Source: an uncultured Bacteroidales bacterium
GTDB taxonomy: Bacteria; Bacteroidota; Bacteroidia; Bacteroidales; Paludibacteraceae
Assembly (NCBI GenBank): GCA_946186915.1
Contig: CAMHOY010000003.1
Span: forward strand, 110,888 to 174,887
DNA: 64,000 nt
Reading direction: 5' to 3'
This document shows positions 44,961 to 50,845 of the stretch, in pieces. A program made the position numbers and the translations under genes. The notes under the pieces were generated by a model. That model saw nothing but the letters and a program-made list of their open reading frames with translations, was not told the DNA's origin and did no database searches. Position 1 is the first letter of the stretch; each line of letters begins with the position of its first letter.

Positions 44961-45698
44961 ATAAAACTCTTGACAGAGTTTCGAATAGGCGGCTGAACGG
45001 CCGCCTTTTTCGTCCTCCAGAACGAGAACGTCCTCCTCTAATCCACTAACCTCTAATCCACTAACCCCTTTTCCAAAAGCCAAAAGGACTCTTTTGGGCT
45101 TTTTGTTCTCCTTAGAATAAACGCGCGTGACGCGCGTGAGGGAGAGCCGTTCCGCGGCGGCGAGACCGCGCACTTCTTTTTCGGACTCGGCAGGCAGGAT
45201 CAGTGCCAACACACCGTCTTCTTCGAGCAGCCGCGCGCTATGCTTGATTAGTTCCGCATAACTCAGTGTGTCCGTGTGACGCGCCGTCTGACGACCTTTG
45301 TCGGGGTTCTTGAGACTATTCTGAAAATAGGGTGGGTTAGAGACAATCAGATCATACCATTTACCATTTGGACATTTACCATTTACCATTCGCCATTCCT
45401 GAAGCGGAGAGTGGTAGGCATGCAAGCGTTCGGTCCAAGGGGAGGAGCAGAAATTATTCGAGGCCTGTTCAACTGCCGCTTCGTCCATATCAATTGCATC
45501 TATCTGTGCGAGAGGAAAACGCTGCGCGAGCATCAGAGCTATCAGTCCGCTCCCCGTCCCGACGTCCAATATCCGGGTTAGGGGATTAGTGGTTAGGGGA
45601 TTAGTGGGCGCCCACGCCCCTAACAGCACGCCGTCGGTTCCTACCTTCATGGCGCACTTACTATCTTCAATATAAAACTGCTTGAACCGAAACGACAC
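44955..45698 (-). CDS. trmN6: tRNA1(Val) (adenine(37)-N6)-methyltransferase
   Basis: 247 residues. SAM-dependent methyltransferase that modifies A37 of tRNA1(Val) in E. coli (YfiC). Begins FRFKQFYIEDSKCAMKVGTDGVLLGAW, has SAM motif I LDVGTGSGLIALMLA near residue 43, acidic motif IDAIDMDE near 68 and catalytic NPPYF near 122, then the family sequence KGRQTARHTDTLSYAELI. Three separate tandem repeats lie in frame (residues about 30-41, 99-114 and 210-222), a large share for so small an enzyme; whether it is fully active is not certain. Its last codons contain a hairpin with T run that reads as a terminator for rny. Confidence 0.88.
   Translation of the reverse strand: MSFRFKQFYIEDSKCAMKVGTDGVLLGAWAPTNPLTTNPLTRILDVGTGSGLIALMLAQRFPLAQIDAIDMDEAAVEQASNNFCSSPWTERLHAYHSPLQEWRMVNGKCPNGKWYDLIVSNPPYFQNSLKNPDKGRQTARHTDTLSYAELIKHSARLLEEDGVLALILPAESEKEVRGLAAAERLSLTRVTRVYSKENKKPKRVLLAFGKGVSGLEVSGLEEDVLVLEDEKGGRSAAYSKLCQEFYL
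44987..45010 (+). terminator. Terminator of rny inside trmN6
   Basis: aggcggc / gccgcct stem of 7 bp with a 6-nt loop, then TTTTT, 64 nt after the rny stop codon. It lies inside the 3' coding part of the convergent gene (encoding KGGRSAA). Confidence 0.8.
45033..45068. repeat. Short tandem repeat, 15-nt double unit, in frame in trmN6
   Basis: cctctaat ccactaa twice, encoding VSGLEVSGLEE (a duplicated five-residue block). Confidence 0.8.
45356..45400. repeat. Short tandem repeat, 7-nt unit catttac, in frame in trmN6
   Basis: Units catttac, catttgg, catttac, catttac, cattcgc encode EWRMVNGKCPNGKWYD just before the catalytic NPPY strand. Confidence 0.8.
45576..45608. repeat. Short tandem repeat, 15-nt double unit, in frame in trmN6
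   Basis: ggttag gggattagt repeated twice, encoding PTNPLTTNPLTR between the N-terminal part and SAM motif I. Confidence 0.8.
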
Positions 45699-45702
45699 AA
45701 TT

Positions 45703-45741
45703 TTTTAATTTTTAATTTCTGATTTCTAATTTCTAATTTCT
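45703..45741. repeat. Short tandem repeat, 7-nt unit atttcta, before trmN6
   Basis: Units tttttaa, tttttaa, tttctga, tttctaa, tttctaa, tttct directly upstream of the trmN6 start codon. Confidence 0.85.
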
Positions 45742-45767
45742 CCCCCTTCGGGTCGCTCTTTTTTATG

Positions 45768-45951
45768 TGTAATCAAAAACGCGCAGCCTGAATAAGAAAA
45801 AAACCTAAAAAAAACCTCGTGTATGCTTTGGGTGTTTTGGCCTACGCGGCCTGAGCGTACTTGCCTCTTAATTCGCGCTTGTGAGCGAGCTCCCAGCGCG
45901 CCTTAATAGCCCATTCCGCAGCAGCTATTGCTGCTTTCAAACACCCCAAAT
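45768..45951 (+). repeat. AATCAAAAACGCG repeat, left copy of a large inverted pair
   Basis: Starts with taatcaaaaacgcg, continues with tacgcggcctgagcgtac and cgcttgtgagcgagctccc. An inner inverted pair tttgggtgttt (45827) / aaacaccccaaa (45940) encloses it. The right copy stands inverted at 46218-46310, and a direct copy is at 48211. This fills most of a 660-nt gap without a credible gene. Confidence 0.7.
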
Positions 45952-46217
45952 CATTCACTTCGGCAAAAAACAAAAAAATTATTTTACTTGTTCAGGAGGC
46001 TGCTTACAAAAAATCAAAAGATTTAATCGTGCCCTCTGGGCAAGAAAAATCTTCTTCTTACAAAAAATCGTTCGTTGCACTCACTTTCAAAAATACAATT
46101 ACTATCGGTCGAATGTGAATTATACTACTGCCCGCATGGATTTTTTGACATTTTTTGTGAGCGAAGCGTATTTTTGTAAGGCGGACGGACAACTCTTGAG
46201 TTGTACGTGATGGTTAG

Positions 46218-46310
46218 CGGGTATTAGGCGCTGGGAGCTTGCTCACGAGCGACTAATAGACGATAAACATTAGGCCGCAAGGTCGTACCGCCGCGTTTTT
46301 GATTTACTAA
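46218..46310 (-). repeat. AATCAAAAACGCG repeat, right (inverted) copy
   Basis: Read on the minus strand it gives taaatcaaaaacgcgg, then ccttgcggcctaatg, then cgctcgtgagcaagctccc, in the same order as the left copy. The two arms could fold into a stem of about 100 bp with a loop of about 270 nt. Confidence 0.7.
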
Positions 46311-46365
46311 TATATTTTATGTTTTTGCGCGGTAGCGTGTTTTGTATGTTTTTTTCTATCAAAAA
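46311..46365. repeat. Tatgtttttgcgcg repeat, copy 1
   Basis: tatgtttttgcgcggtag followed by cgtgttttgtatgttttt. It recurs with few changes at 47452-47497, in both cases directly outside a cgcgtttttgattta end. Confidence 0.7.
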
Positions 46366-47099
46366 TAATTTCTAATGTTTAATTCAGTGTGCTGGTGCCC
46401 GCATGAACAGCCGTCGTGTTCGTGCGCTTCTATCACGCAATGAACGGCGAGATATACGCCCAGAACGAGGAACAGCACCGCGCATATATGCCGGAACCAT
46501 TTCTCGAAATGCTGCATCTTCTGCGTGAGCTTGCCGATACTCACGGCGCTGTAACTCACCAGCCAGGCGATGAGCATGATCGGCAGACCGGTGCCTAAAC
46601 CGAAGATGACAGGCATCACCCAACTCCAACTGCCCGGCAGCGTCAGCGTGATATCGATCATCGTCAGGAAGTAGATGAGGCGGTGCGGGCAGAACGCGAT
46701 GGCGAAGAAGATACCGAGGATGAAGGACCATAGCCAACTCTCTTTGCTGTCCGTGTCTTTGAGCCATTTGCTGATGCCGTGGTCGTGCTCATGGTGGTGA
46801 TGACCGCTGAAGAGCAGAACGACTCCGCAGATCAGCATGAATCCCGCTAAGATAGGCTCGCCGTAATGACCTAACAGATGCTGTATGCCTTCCGTCTGCG
46901 CACCCATCATGAAGGGGATGCTCAGCAGCACATACGTGGCTAACTTGCCGAGCACGAACATCAGGCCGTTCGTCAGCACGAGACGTTTGTTGTTGATCTC
47001 CTTATCGATGTACCCGATGGCGGTGATGCTTGTCATCAGCGTGCACGGGTCTAATATCGTCAGCAATCCCAATACGAATGCCGTCAGTAATTGTACCAT
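46359..47099 (-). CDS. ArsG/DsbD-like membrane transporter with histidine-rich loops
   Basis: 246 residues and about six or seven membrane helices. The beginning (TAFVLGLLTILDPCTLMTSITAIGYI) matches the DsbD/CcdA-related ArsG group, with a single Cys in DPC and another in FCPHRLIYF near residue 146. A histidine-rich loop (SGHHHHEHDHGIS near 98) and a C-terminal tail (EAHEHDGCSCGHQHTE) point to metal binding. ArsG proteins are annotated as exporters of aromatic arsenicals; for this member a metal or redox transport role is equally possible. No ars genes are nearby. It has its own promoter and lies alone between repeats, as expected for an accessory gene. Confidence 0.75.
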   Translation of the reverse strand: MVQLLTAFVLGLLTILDPCTLMTSITAIGYIDKEINNKRLVLTNGLMFVLGKLATYVLLSIPFMMGAQTEGIQHLLGHYGEPILAGFMLICGVVLLFSGHHHHEHDHGISKWLKDTDSKESWLWSFILGIFFAIAFCPHRLIYFLTMIDITLTLPGSWSWVMPVIFGLGTGLPIMLIAWLVSYSAVSIGKLTQKMQHFEKWFRHICAVLFLVLGVYLAVHCVIEAHEHDGCSCGHQHTELNIRNYF

Positions 47100-47126
47100 A
47101 AATACTCCTTTTCACTTTTGCGGCTG

Positions 47127-47157
47127 CAAAAGTACTGCTTTTTTACGATATACGCAA
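47127..47157 (-). promoter_or_regulatory. Promoter of the ArsG-like gene
   Basis: Minus strand: TTGCGTATAT start, TTG at 47157-47155, 20 nt with an A tract, TACTTTTG at 47134-47127. Confidence 0.88.
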
Positions 47158-47249
47158 GTTCTGAGTTCATTTTTTTGCAGGGCGGGGCGAGAACCAATAA
47201 ACTTTATCTATGTTTATCGCCTTCGGCGGGAATGTACCTCCGTAGGAGG

Positions 47250-47310
47250 TGGAGAAGCCAATTGACTTTTGGCTTCGAACGGAGGAAGTAGCGGGGAGCG
47301 TCACTCCGAC
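47250..47310 (+). repeat. 61-nt structured element, copy 1 (TTGACTT loop)
   Basis: Hairpin gaagccaa (47254) - ttgactt - ttggcttc, 8 perfect pairs, then gaacgga and gcggggagcg and ctccgac. Stem differs from copies 2 and 3 by compensatory changes; loop and flanks are the same. A further hairpin acctcc-gta-ggaggt stands just upstream (47236-47250). It lies in the 460-nt gap before the DUF4160 gene. Confidence 0.85.
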
Positions 47311-47411
47311 CAGACCTATAAAGTTTACTTTTAAGTGCGCGGTGGGGCGCGGAACGCGGATAACCTGTTAAGGCATATTCCCGGCGGAGGGGTTTATTTA
47401 GTTTTATGTAC

Positions 47412-47497
47412 TTCCCTCGCCCGCCGCGTTTTTGATTTAATACTCTTTTTTTTATGTTTTTGCGCGTCAGCGTGTTTTATATGTTTTTTTCTATCTA
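47412..47497 (-). repeat. AATCAAAAACGCG repeat end and tatgtttttgcgcg repeat copy 2
   Basis: ccgccgcgtttttgattta followed by tttatgtttttgcgcgtc and gtgttttatatgtttttt, matching 46291-46363 closely. It runs right up to the DUF4160 promoter. Confidence 0.75.
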
Positions 47498-47503
47498 AAA
47501 GAT

Positions 47504-47534
47504 TTGCGTATATGAAAAAAAATCAGTAATTTTG
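47504..47534 (+). promoter_or_regulatory. Promoter of the DUF4160-DUF2442 pair
   Basis: TTGCGTATATG start, TTG at 47504-47506, 20 nt with an A tract, TAATTTTG at 47527-47534. Leader of about 22 nt. Confidence 0.9.
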
Positions 47535-47561
47535 CAGCGCAAAATCAAAACAACCACTATT

Positions 47562-47864
47562 ATGCCTAAAATTTTTGAATATTTTGGATTTGTCTTTTTC
47601 TTCTATTCTAATGAGCACGAGCCTATCCACGTGCATGTTACACATAAAGGATGCCAAAGTATTTTCGAGCTTATTATGGATAATGGCATTTTGACGGAAA
47701 TCCGTGTACGTGAGAAAGCCGGAGAGGAACCATTATCTTCCAAAGATCAAAAGACAGCCGAAGAATTCATTAGGAAGTACAGCAAAAACATTATTACCAA
47801 GTGGATTAAGTTCTTTGTTTTGAGACAGGCAGTTAAGAGTACAACCATTAAAACCAAATTATAA
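47562..47864 (+). CDS. DUF4160 protein
   Basis: 100 residues from the ATG at 47562 (a TTG at 47532 overlaps the -7 element and cannot be the start). Family pattern MPKIFEYFGFVFFFYSNEHEPIHVHV with the HVHV motif near residue 25, then a short strand pair and KDQKTAEEFIRKYSKNIITKW. DUF4160 genes are small, accessory and very often followed by a DUF2442 gene, as here (2 nt gap). The pair has been suggested as toxin-antitoxin-like; no experiment known to me fixes the function. The C-terminal 15 residues are Lys/Thr rich. Confidence 0.85.
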   Translation: MPKIFEYFGFVFFFYSNEHEPIHVHVTHKGCQSIFELIMDNGILTEIRVREKAGEEPLSSKDQKTAEEFIRKYSKNIITKWIKFFVLRQAVKSTTIKTKL

Positions 47865-47866
47865 CT

Positions 47867-48118
47867 ATGAGCAAATTGTATATTCAGGAAGCAAAAGATG
47901 CGGGCAATTTGTCGGTGGACTTGTTGTTCAGCGATCAAACAACCCGGAGAGTGGATATAGGTGACTTCATTCGTCGTCACCCGCATCCGCAGTATAATAA
48001 ATACCTTGACCCACGTAAGTTCCGTCAATTCTCCATTGAGAACGGTAATATTGTGTGGGGCAAAAGTTGGGATCTTATATTCCCTATTGAGCAATTACAC
48101 GCAGGCGTAATCGCGTAA
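47867..48118 (+). CDS. DUF2442 protein
   Basis: 83 residues. Family pattern: LSVDLLFSDQTTRRVDIGDFI, then HPHPQYNKYLDPRKFRQFSIENGNIVWGKSWDLIFPIEQLH. The WGKSWDLIFPIEQL end is the usual DUF2442 signature. It follows the DUF4160 gene by 2 nt and shares its promoter. A role as partner or neutraliser of the DUF4160 protein is inferred from the frequent pairing. A strong hairpin (48170-48197) follows. Confidence 0.85.
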   Translation: MSKLYIQEAKDAGNLSVDLLFSDQTTRRVDIGDFIRRHPHPQYNKYLDPRKFRQFSIENGNIVWGKSWDLIFPIEQLHAGVIA

Positions 48119-48143
48119 CACTCCCGCTGGCACCGACAGCGTA

Positions 48144-48197
48144 AGCGAGCAAGGCTCGCGTGTAGCACAAGCGGGGTCCGCATTTGCGGGCTCCGCT
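48144..48197 (+). other. Hairpins after the DUF2442 gene
   Basis: gcgagc-aag-gctcgc, then agcggggtccgca-tt-tgcgggctccgct (13 pairs including two G-T). No T run follows, so it may be a transcript end point or another repeat unit rather than a standard terminator. Confidence 0.6.
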
Positions 48198-48210
48198 CTG
48201 TTTATAGAGG

Positions 48211-48400
48211 GTAAATCAAAAACGCGTACCCTTGCCCGCTTAGGGCATATGACCCACGCGGTCTAAGCGTAGTCTTCCAAGTGCGCGCTCGTGAGCGAGC
48301 TCCCAGCGCACCCTTACAAGCCTCCACTTGTCTGTGCGCTTCTGATAAGCGCCAAGACGGGTACTTACAAAAATGCGTCGTTGCACGACTTACAAAAAAT
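48211..48400 (+). repeat. AATCAAAAACGCG repeat, copy at 48.2 kb
   Basis: taaatcaaaaacgcg, cccacgcggtctaagcgtag, gcgctcgtgagcgagctccc and two cttacaaaaa units, in the same order as the copy at 45768. The 580-nt gap it lies in holds no credible gene. Confidence 0.72.
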
Positions 48401-48457
48401 AACAAAAATAAGGCCCCCGGCCCTCTGAAGGGGGAGAGGCTCGCGCAATGTGTCTAT

Positions 48458-48518
48458 GTCGGAGCAACGCTCCCCGCTGCTCCTTCCGTTCAAATTGCCA
48501 AGTCAAGGCAATTCTCCA
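48458..48518 (-). repeat. 61-nt structured element, copy 2 (TTGACTT loop)
   Basis: On the minus strand: gaattgcc - ttgactt - ggcaattt (7 pairs plus G-T), then gaacggaaggagc and gcggggagcgttgctccgac. It differs from copy 3 at 4 of 61 positions, two of them a compensating pair. A further 30 nt upstream (to 48550) share ctctcgtcttt with the hairpin at 63251. Confidence 0.85.
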
Positions 48519-48644
48519 TGCGAGAAGGGAAAGACGAGAGCCCCCCGATGCCTGTTTATGCCCTTCGTGTGCAAGCATAGCCGCTATCTATCCGCACAAA
48601 ATAGATAGAATTTATTCTATTCGTCAAAAAAAATGCCCGAACGC

Positions 48645-48675
48645 TTGCATATGTGCAATTTTTGTTGTACTTTTG
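48645..48675 (+). promoter_or_regulatory. Promoter of the histidine kinase gene
   Basis: TTGCATATGTGCAA start, TTG at 48645-48647, 20 nt with a T tract, TACTTTTG at 48668-48675. Confidence 0.88.
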
Positions 48676-48696
48676 CGCTCGCAAAAGTTTGAATAC

Positions 48697-50739
48697 ATGC
48701 AGAAAGTAAAGGCATATTTAGGTTGGATACTGGCGGGCTTGGTGATACTGGCGGTAGTACTGTCAGTGGTGAGTTGTCAGAAGTCAGATGGCAGAAGTCA
48801 GATGTCAGATGGCAGAAGTCAGAAGGCAGATGTCAGATATCAGCAGGCAGAAAGAAGATGTCAGGAGTTATGTTCGGCGTTGGAGCGGGGAGCCCCGATA
48901 GACACGATCCGTGCCATCGCGGAAGGAACGGACGAGGTGCTGTTCTACGTGTTCGACGCGCATCAGATGGTTTATTGGTCGTCCAACCGTTTGTCTTCGG
49001 GCGATGTGTTTCTTCATTCGTACGACACCTGGCGCGACAAGGAGTTTCGTAATGCGAAGACGAAGGTGCGTTGGAGCCGCGCGGGCATGTACAATGTGCT
49101 GACGGTGCTGCCGATAGAATACACGGAGTTGGAGGACTACACGGATGTCTATACAGTAGCCTCACAGACGTTCTCTTTCCGTCAGTTACTGGAGAACGCG
49201 GACAAACCCTACGCTTCGTCTCGTCCGTACTTCATCCTGTGTCATGTGTTGTTCGGCCTGATTATTCTTATCGGCATCGTTGTATTGATCTATCATCGCG
49301 GGATACGTAACATGCGCCTGTCCACGCGGATTATTTATATCGTGTTGATTCCGGTGATGGCGGTGTTCATCTATATCTTCTTCATGTCGATTCATTATGT
49401 TCATTCGACGCAGGAGTCCCACCAGCGCCATGATCTGCAGATGCGTTCGGAGTACGTGCAGTCCTACTTGCGCAACCTGTATTATTGGGATCAGGCGTTG
49501 ACGAGCAGCCAGGCGCCGGGTTTGTCTATCGACCTGCATGACTTAGGTTACGACATGAACCAGGACATCCACGTCTATGGTCTGAACGGCGAGTTGATTG
49601 CGTCGTCGAGTCCGGCGTTGTTCAACAGCGGTCTGCTGTCCAACCGTATGGCTCCGGAAGCGTTGTTCACGGAGGATCACTCGGTGGTGTGCTACGAGCA
49701 GTTGGCGAACCATCCGTACCTGGTATCGTACGTGCCGTTTCATAACGGTTCGTTCGTGACGATAGGTTATATCGCGGTGCCGTCCTTCATGAGCGAGCAG
49801 ACTCGTAATGCGGAGGTGGATAAGTTATTGTCCCATCTGTTACCTCCATATATTATCGTATTGCTGTTGGCGTTGTTCTTCGCGTACGCGGCGGCGAGGT
49901 CGATGTCGGCACCTATCTCGCTGTTGGCGGAGAAGATGCGTAAGTTCGCCATCGGCGGTGACAACAACCATATCGACTATCCGTATCATGACGAGTTAGG
50001 AGTGCTGGTAGAGCGTTATAATCTGTTGGTGGACCAGGTGGAAGAGAGTGCGGAGCAGCTGGCGCGTGCGGAGCGCGAGGGGGCATGGCGCACGATGGCG
50101 CGGCAGATTGCGCATGAGATCAACAACCCTTTGACGCCGATGAAACTGAGCGTGCAGAAGTTGCAGTTGAAGCGTGGCAAACCGGATTTTGACGACTATT
50201 TCGACAAGACGACGAAGATGCTGATAGCGGAGATTGACAACCTGGCGCATATCGCGCAGTCGTTCTCGGCATTCGCCAAGCAGCCGGAGGTGGTGACGAC
50301 CGAAGTGGATGTGGCGGAGAAGTTATCGTACGTCATCACCCTGCAGCGTGAGAACGATGCGCAGATACCTGTGCGGTACGTAGGCGCCGATTCCGGCGTG
50401 GTCGGGTTGGCGGACAGAGAACAGATCTCGCAGGTGTTCGTGAACATCATCCGTAATGCGCTGCAAGCGCTTGAGGGTCGGCAGGACGGCGATGTCATCG
50501 TGACGCTCAATCCGCTTTATTCCGAAAAAGAGATGGAGATCACGATCTCCGACAACGGTCCGGGCATCCCGGACGAGATCCAGTCGCGTATCTTCCAGCC
50601 GAACTTCACGACGAAGAGCAACGGCAACGGGCTTGGACTCGCGATTTCGAAACATATCGTAGAGGGTTCCGGCGGCCGTATCACTTTCGCTACGTCCGAC
50701 AAAGGAACGACCTTCTTTATTTACTTACGCAAAAAGTGA
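48697..50739 (+). CDS. NtrY-like sensor histidine kinase, orphan
   Basis: 680 residues from the ATG at 48697; longer forms would begin before the promoter. Four hydrophobic segments: about 8-26, 180-200, 207-228 and 370-392, with extracytoplasmic parts after the first and third. A tandem repeat supplies residues 26-56 (KSDGRSQMSDGRSQ and on), right after the first helix. HAMP-like linker near 395-445 (SAPISLLAEKMRKFA), H-box HEINNPLTPMKLS near 467 (phospho-accepting His), N-box NIIRNALQALEG near 590, G-boxes DNGPGIP near 625 and GNGLGLAISKHIVE near 648. No response regulator gene is adjacent. The stop codon lies in the loop of its own terminator. Confidence 0.92.
   Translation: MQKVKAYLGWILAGLVILAVVLSVVSCQKSDGRSQMSDGRSQKADVRYQQAERRCQELCSALERGAPIDTIRAIAEGTDEVLFYVFDAHQMVYWSSNRLSSGDVFLHSYDTWRDKEFRNAKTKVRWSRAGMYNVLTVLPIEYTELEDYTDVYTVASQTFSFRQLLENADKPYASSRPYFILCHVLFGLIILIGIVVLIYHRGIRNMRLSTRIIYIVLIPVMAVFIYIFFMSIHYVHSTQESHQRHDLQMRSEYVQSYLRNLYYWDQALTSSQAPGLSIDLHDLGYDMNQDIHVYGLNGELIASSSPALFNSGLLSNRMAPEALFTEDHSVVCYEQLANHPYLVSYVPFHNGSFVTIGYIAVPSFMSEQTRNAEVDKLLSHLLPPYIIVLLLALFFAYAAARSMSAPISLLAEKMRKFAIGGDNNHIDYPYHDELGVLVERYNLLVDQVEESAEQLARAEREGAWRTMARQIAHEINNPLTPMKLSVQKLQLKRGKPDFDDYFDKTTKMLIAEIDNLAHIAQSFSAFAKQPEVVTTEVDVAEKLSYVITLQRENDAQIPVRYVGADSGVVGLADREQISQVFVNIIRNALQALEGRQDGDVIVTLNPLYSEKEMEITISDNGPGIPDEIQSRIFQPNFTTKSNGNGLGLAISKHIVEGSGGRITFATSDKGTTFFIYLRKK
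48774..48865. repeat. Short tandem repeat, 7-nt unit cagaagt/cagatgg, in frame in the kinase
   Basis: About ten heptamers in a row (cagaagt, cagatgg, cagaagt, cagatgt, cagatgg, cagaagt, cagaagg, cagatgt, cagatat). Three units make seven codons, so the peptide repeats as SDGRSQM-type blocks. Confidence 0.92.
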
Positions 50740-50757
50740 CATGCTTTTTGCGTTTTT
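50727..50757 (+). terminator. Terminator of the kinase gene, enclosing its stop codon
   Basis: acgcaaaaag - tgacatg - ctttttgcgt: ten perfect pairs, then TTTTT. The TGA stop (50737-50739) is the first three bases of the loop. Confidence 0.9.
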
Positions 50758-50845
50758 AGTCTGTGCGGCGATATCATCCGCCAGGTGGATGAAGAGGTGT
50801 AACCATTTGGCAAACGGCGTATCATACAAGAAAACAAACAAAGCG

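Noticed and set aside
45881..46210. 109-codon open frame in the island gap
   Set aside because: It overlaps the inverted repeat and its loop, has no promoter at a proper distance, and its composition (Cys- and Phe-rich, no pattern) does not look like a protein.
45768..48400. Integron cassette array with attC sites
   Set aside because: The blocks are inverted repeats around single genes, but I see no core GTTRRRY/RYYYAAC sites, the genes lie in both directions with their own promoters, and no integrase is in the window.
48448..48696. N-terminal extension of the histidine kinase frame
   Set aside because: The extension crosses the 61-nt element and the promoter; the transcript starts after it, and the ATG at 48697 begins a proper membrane helix.
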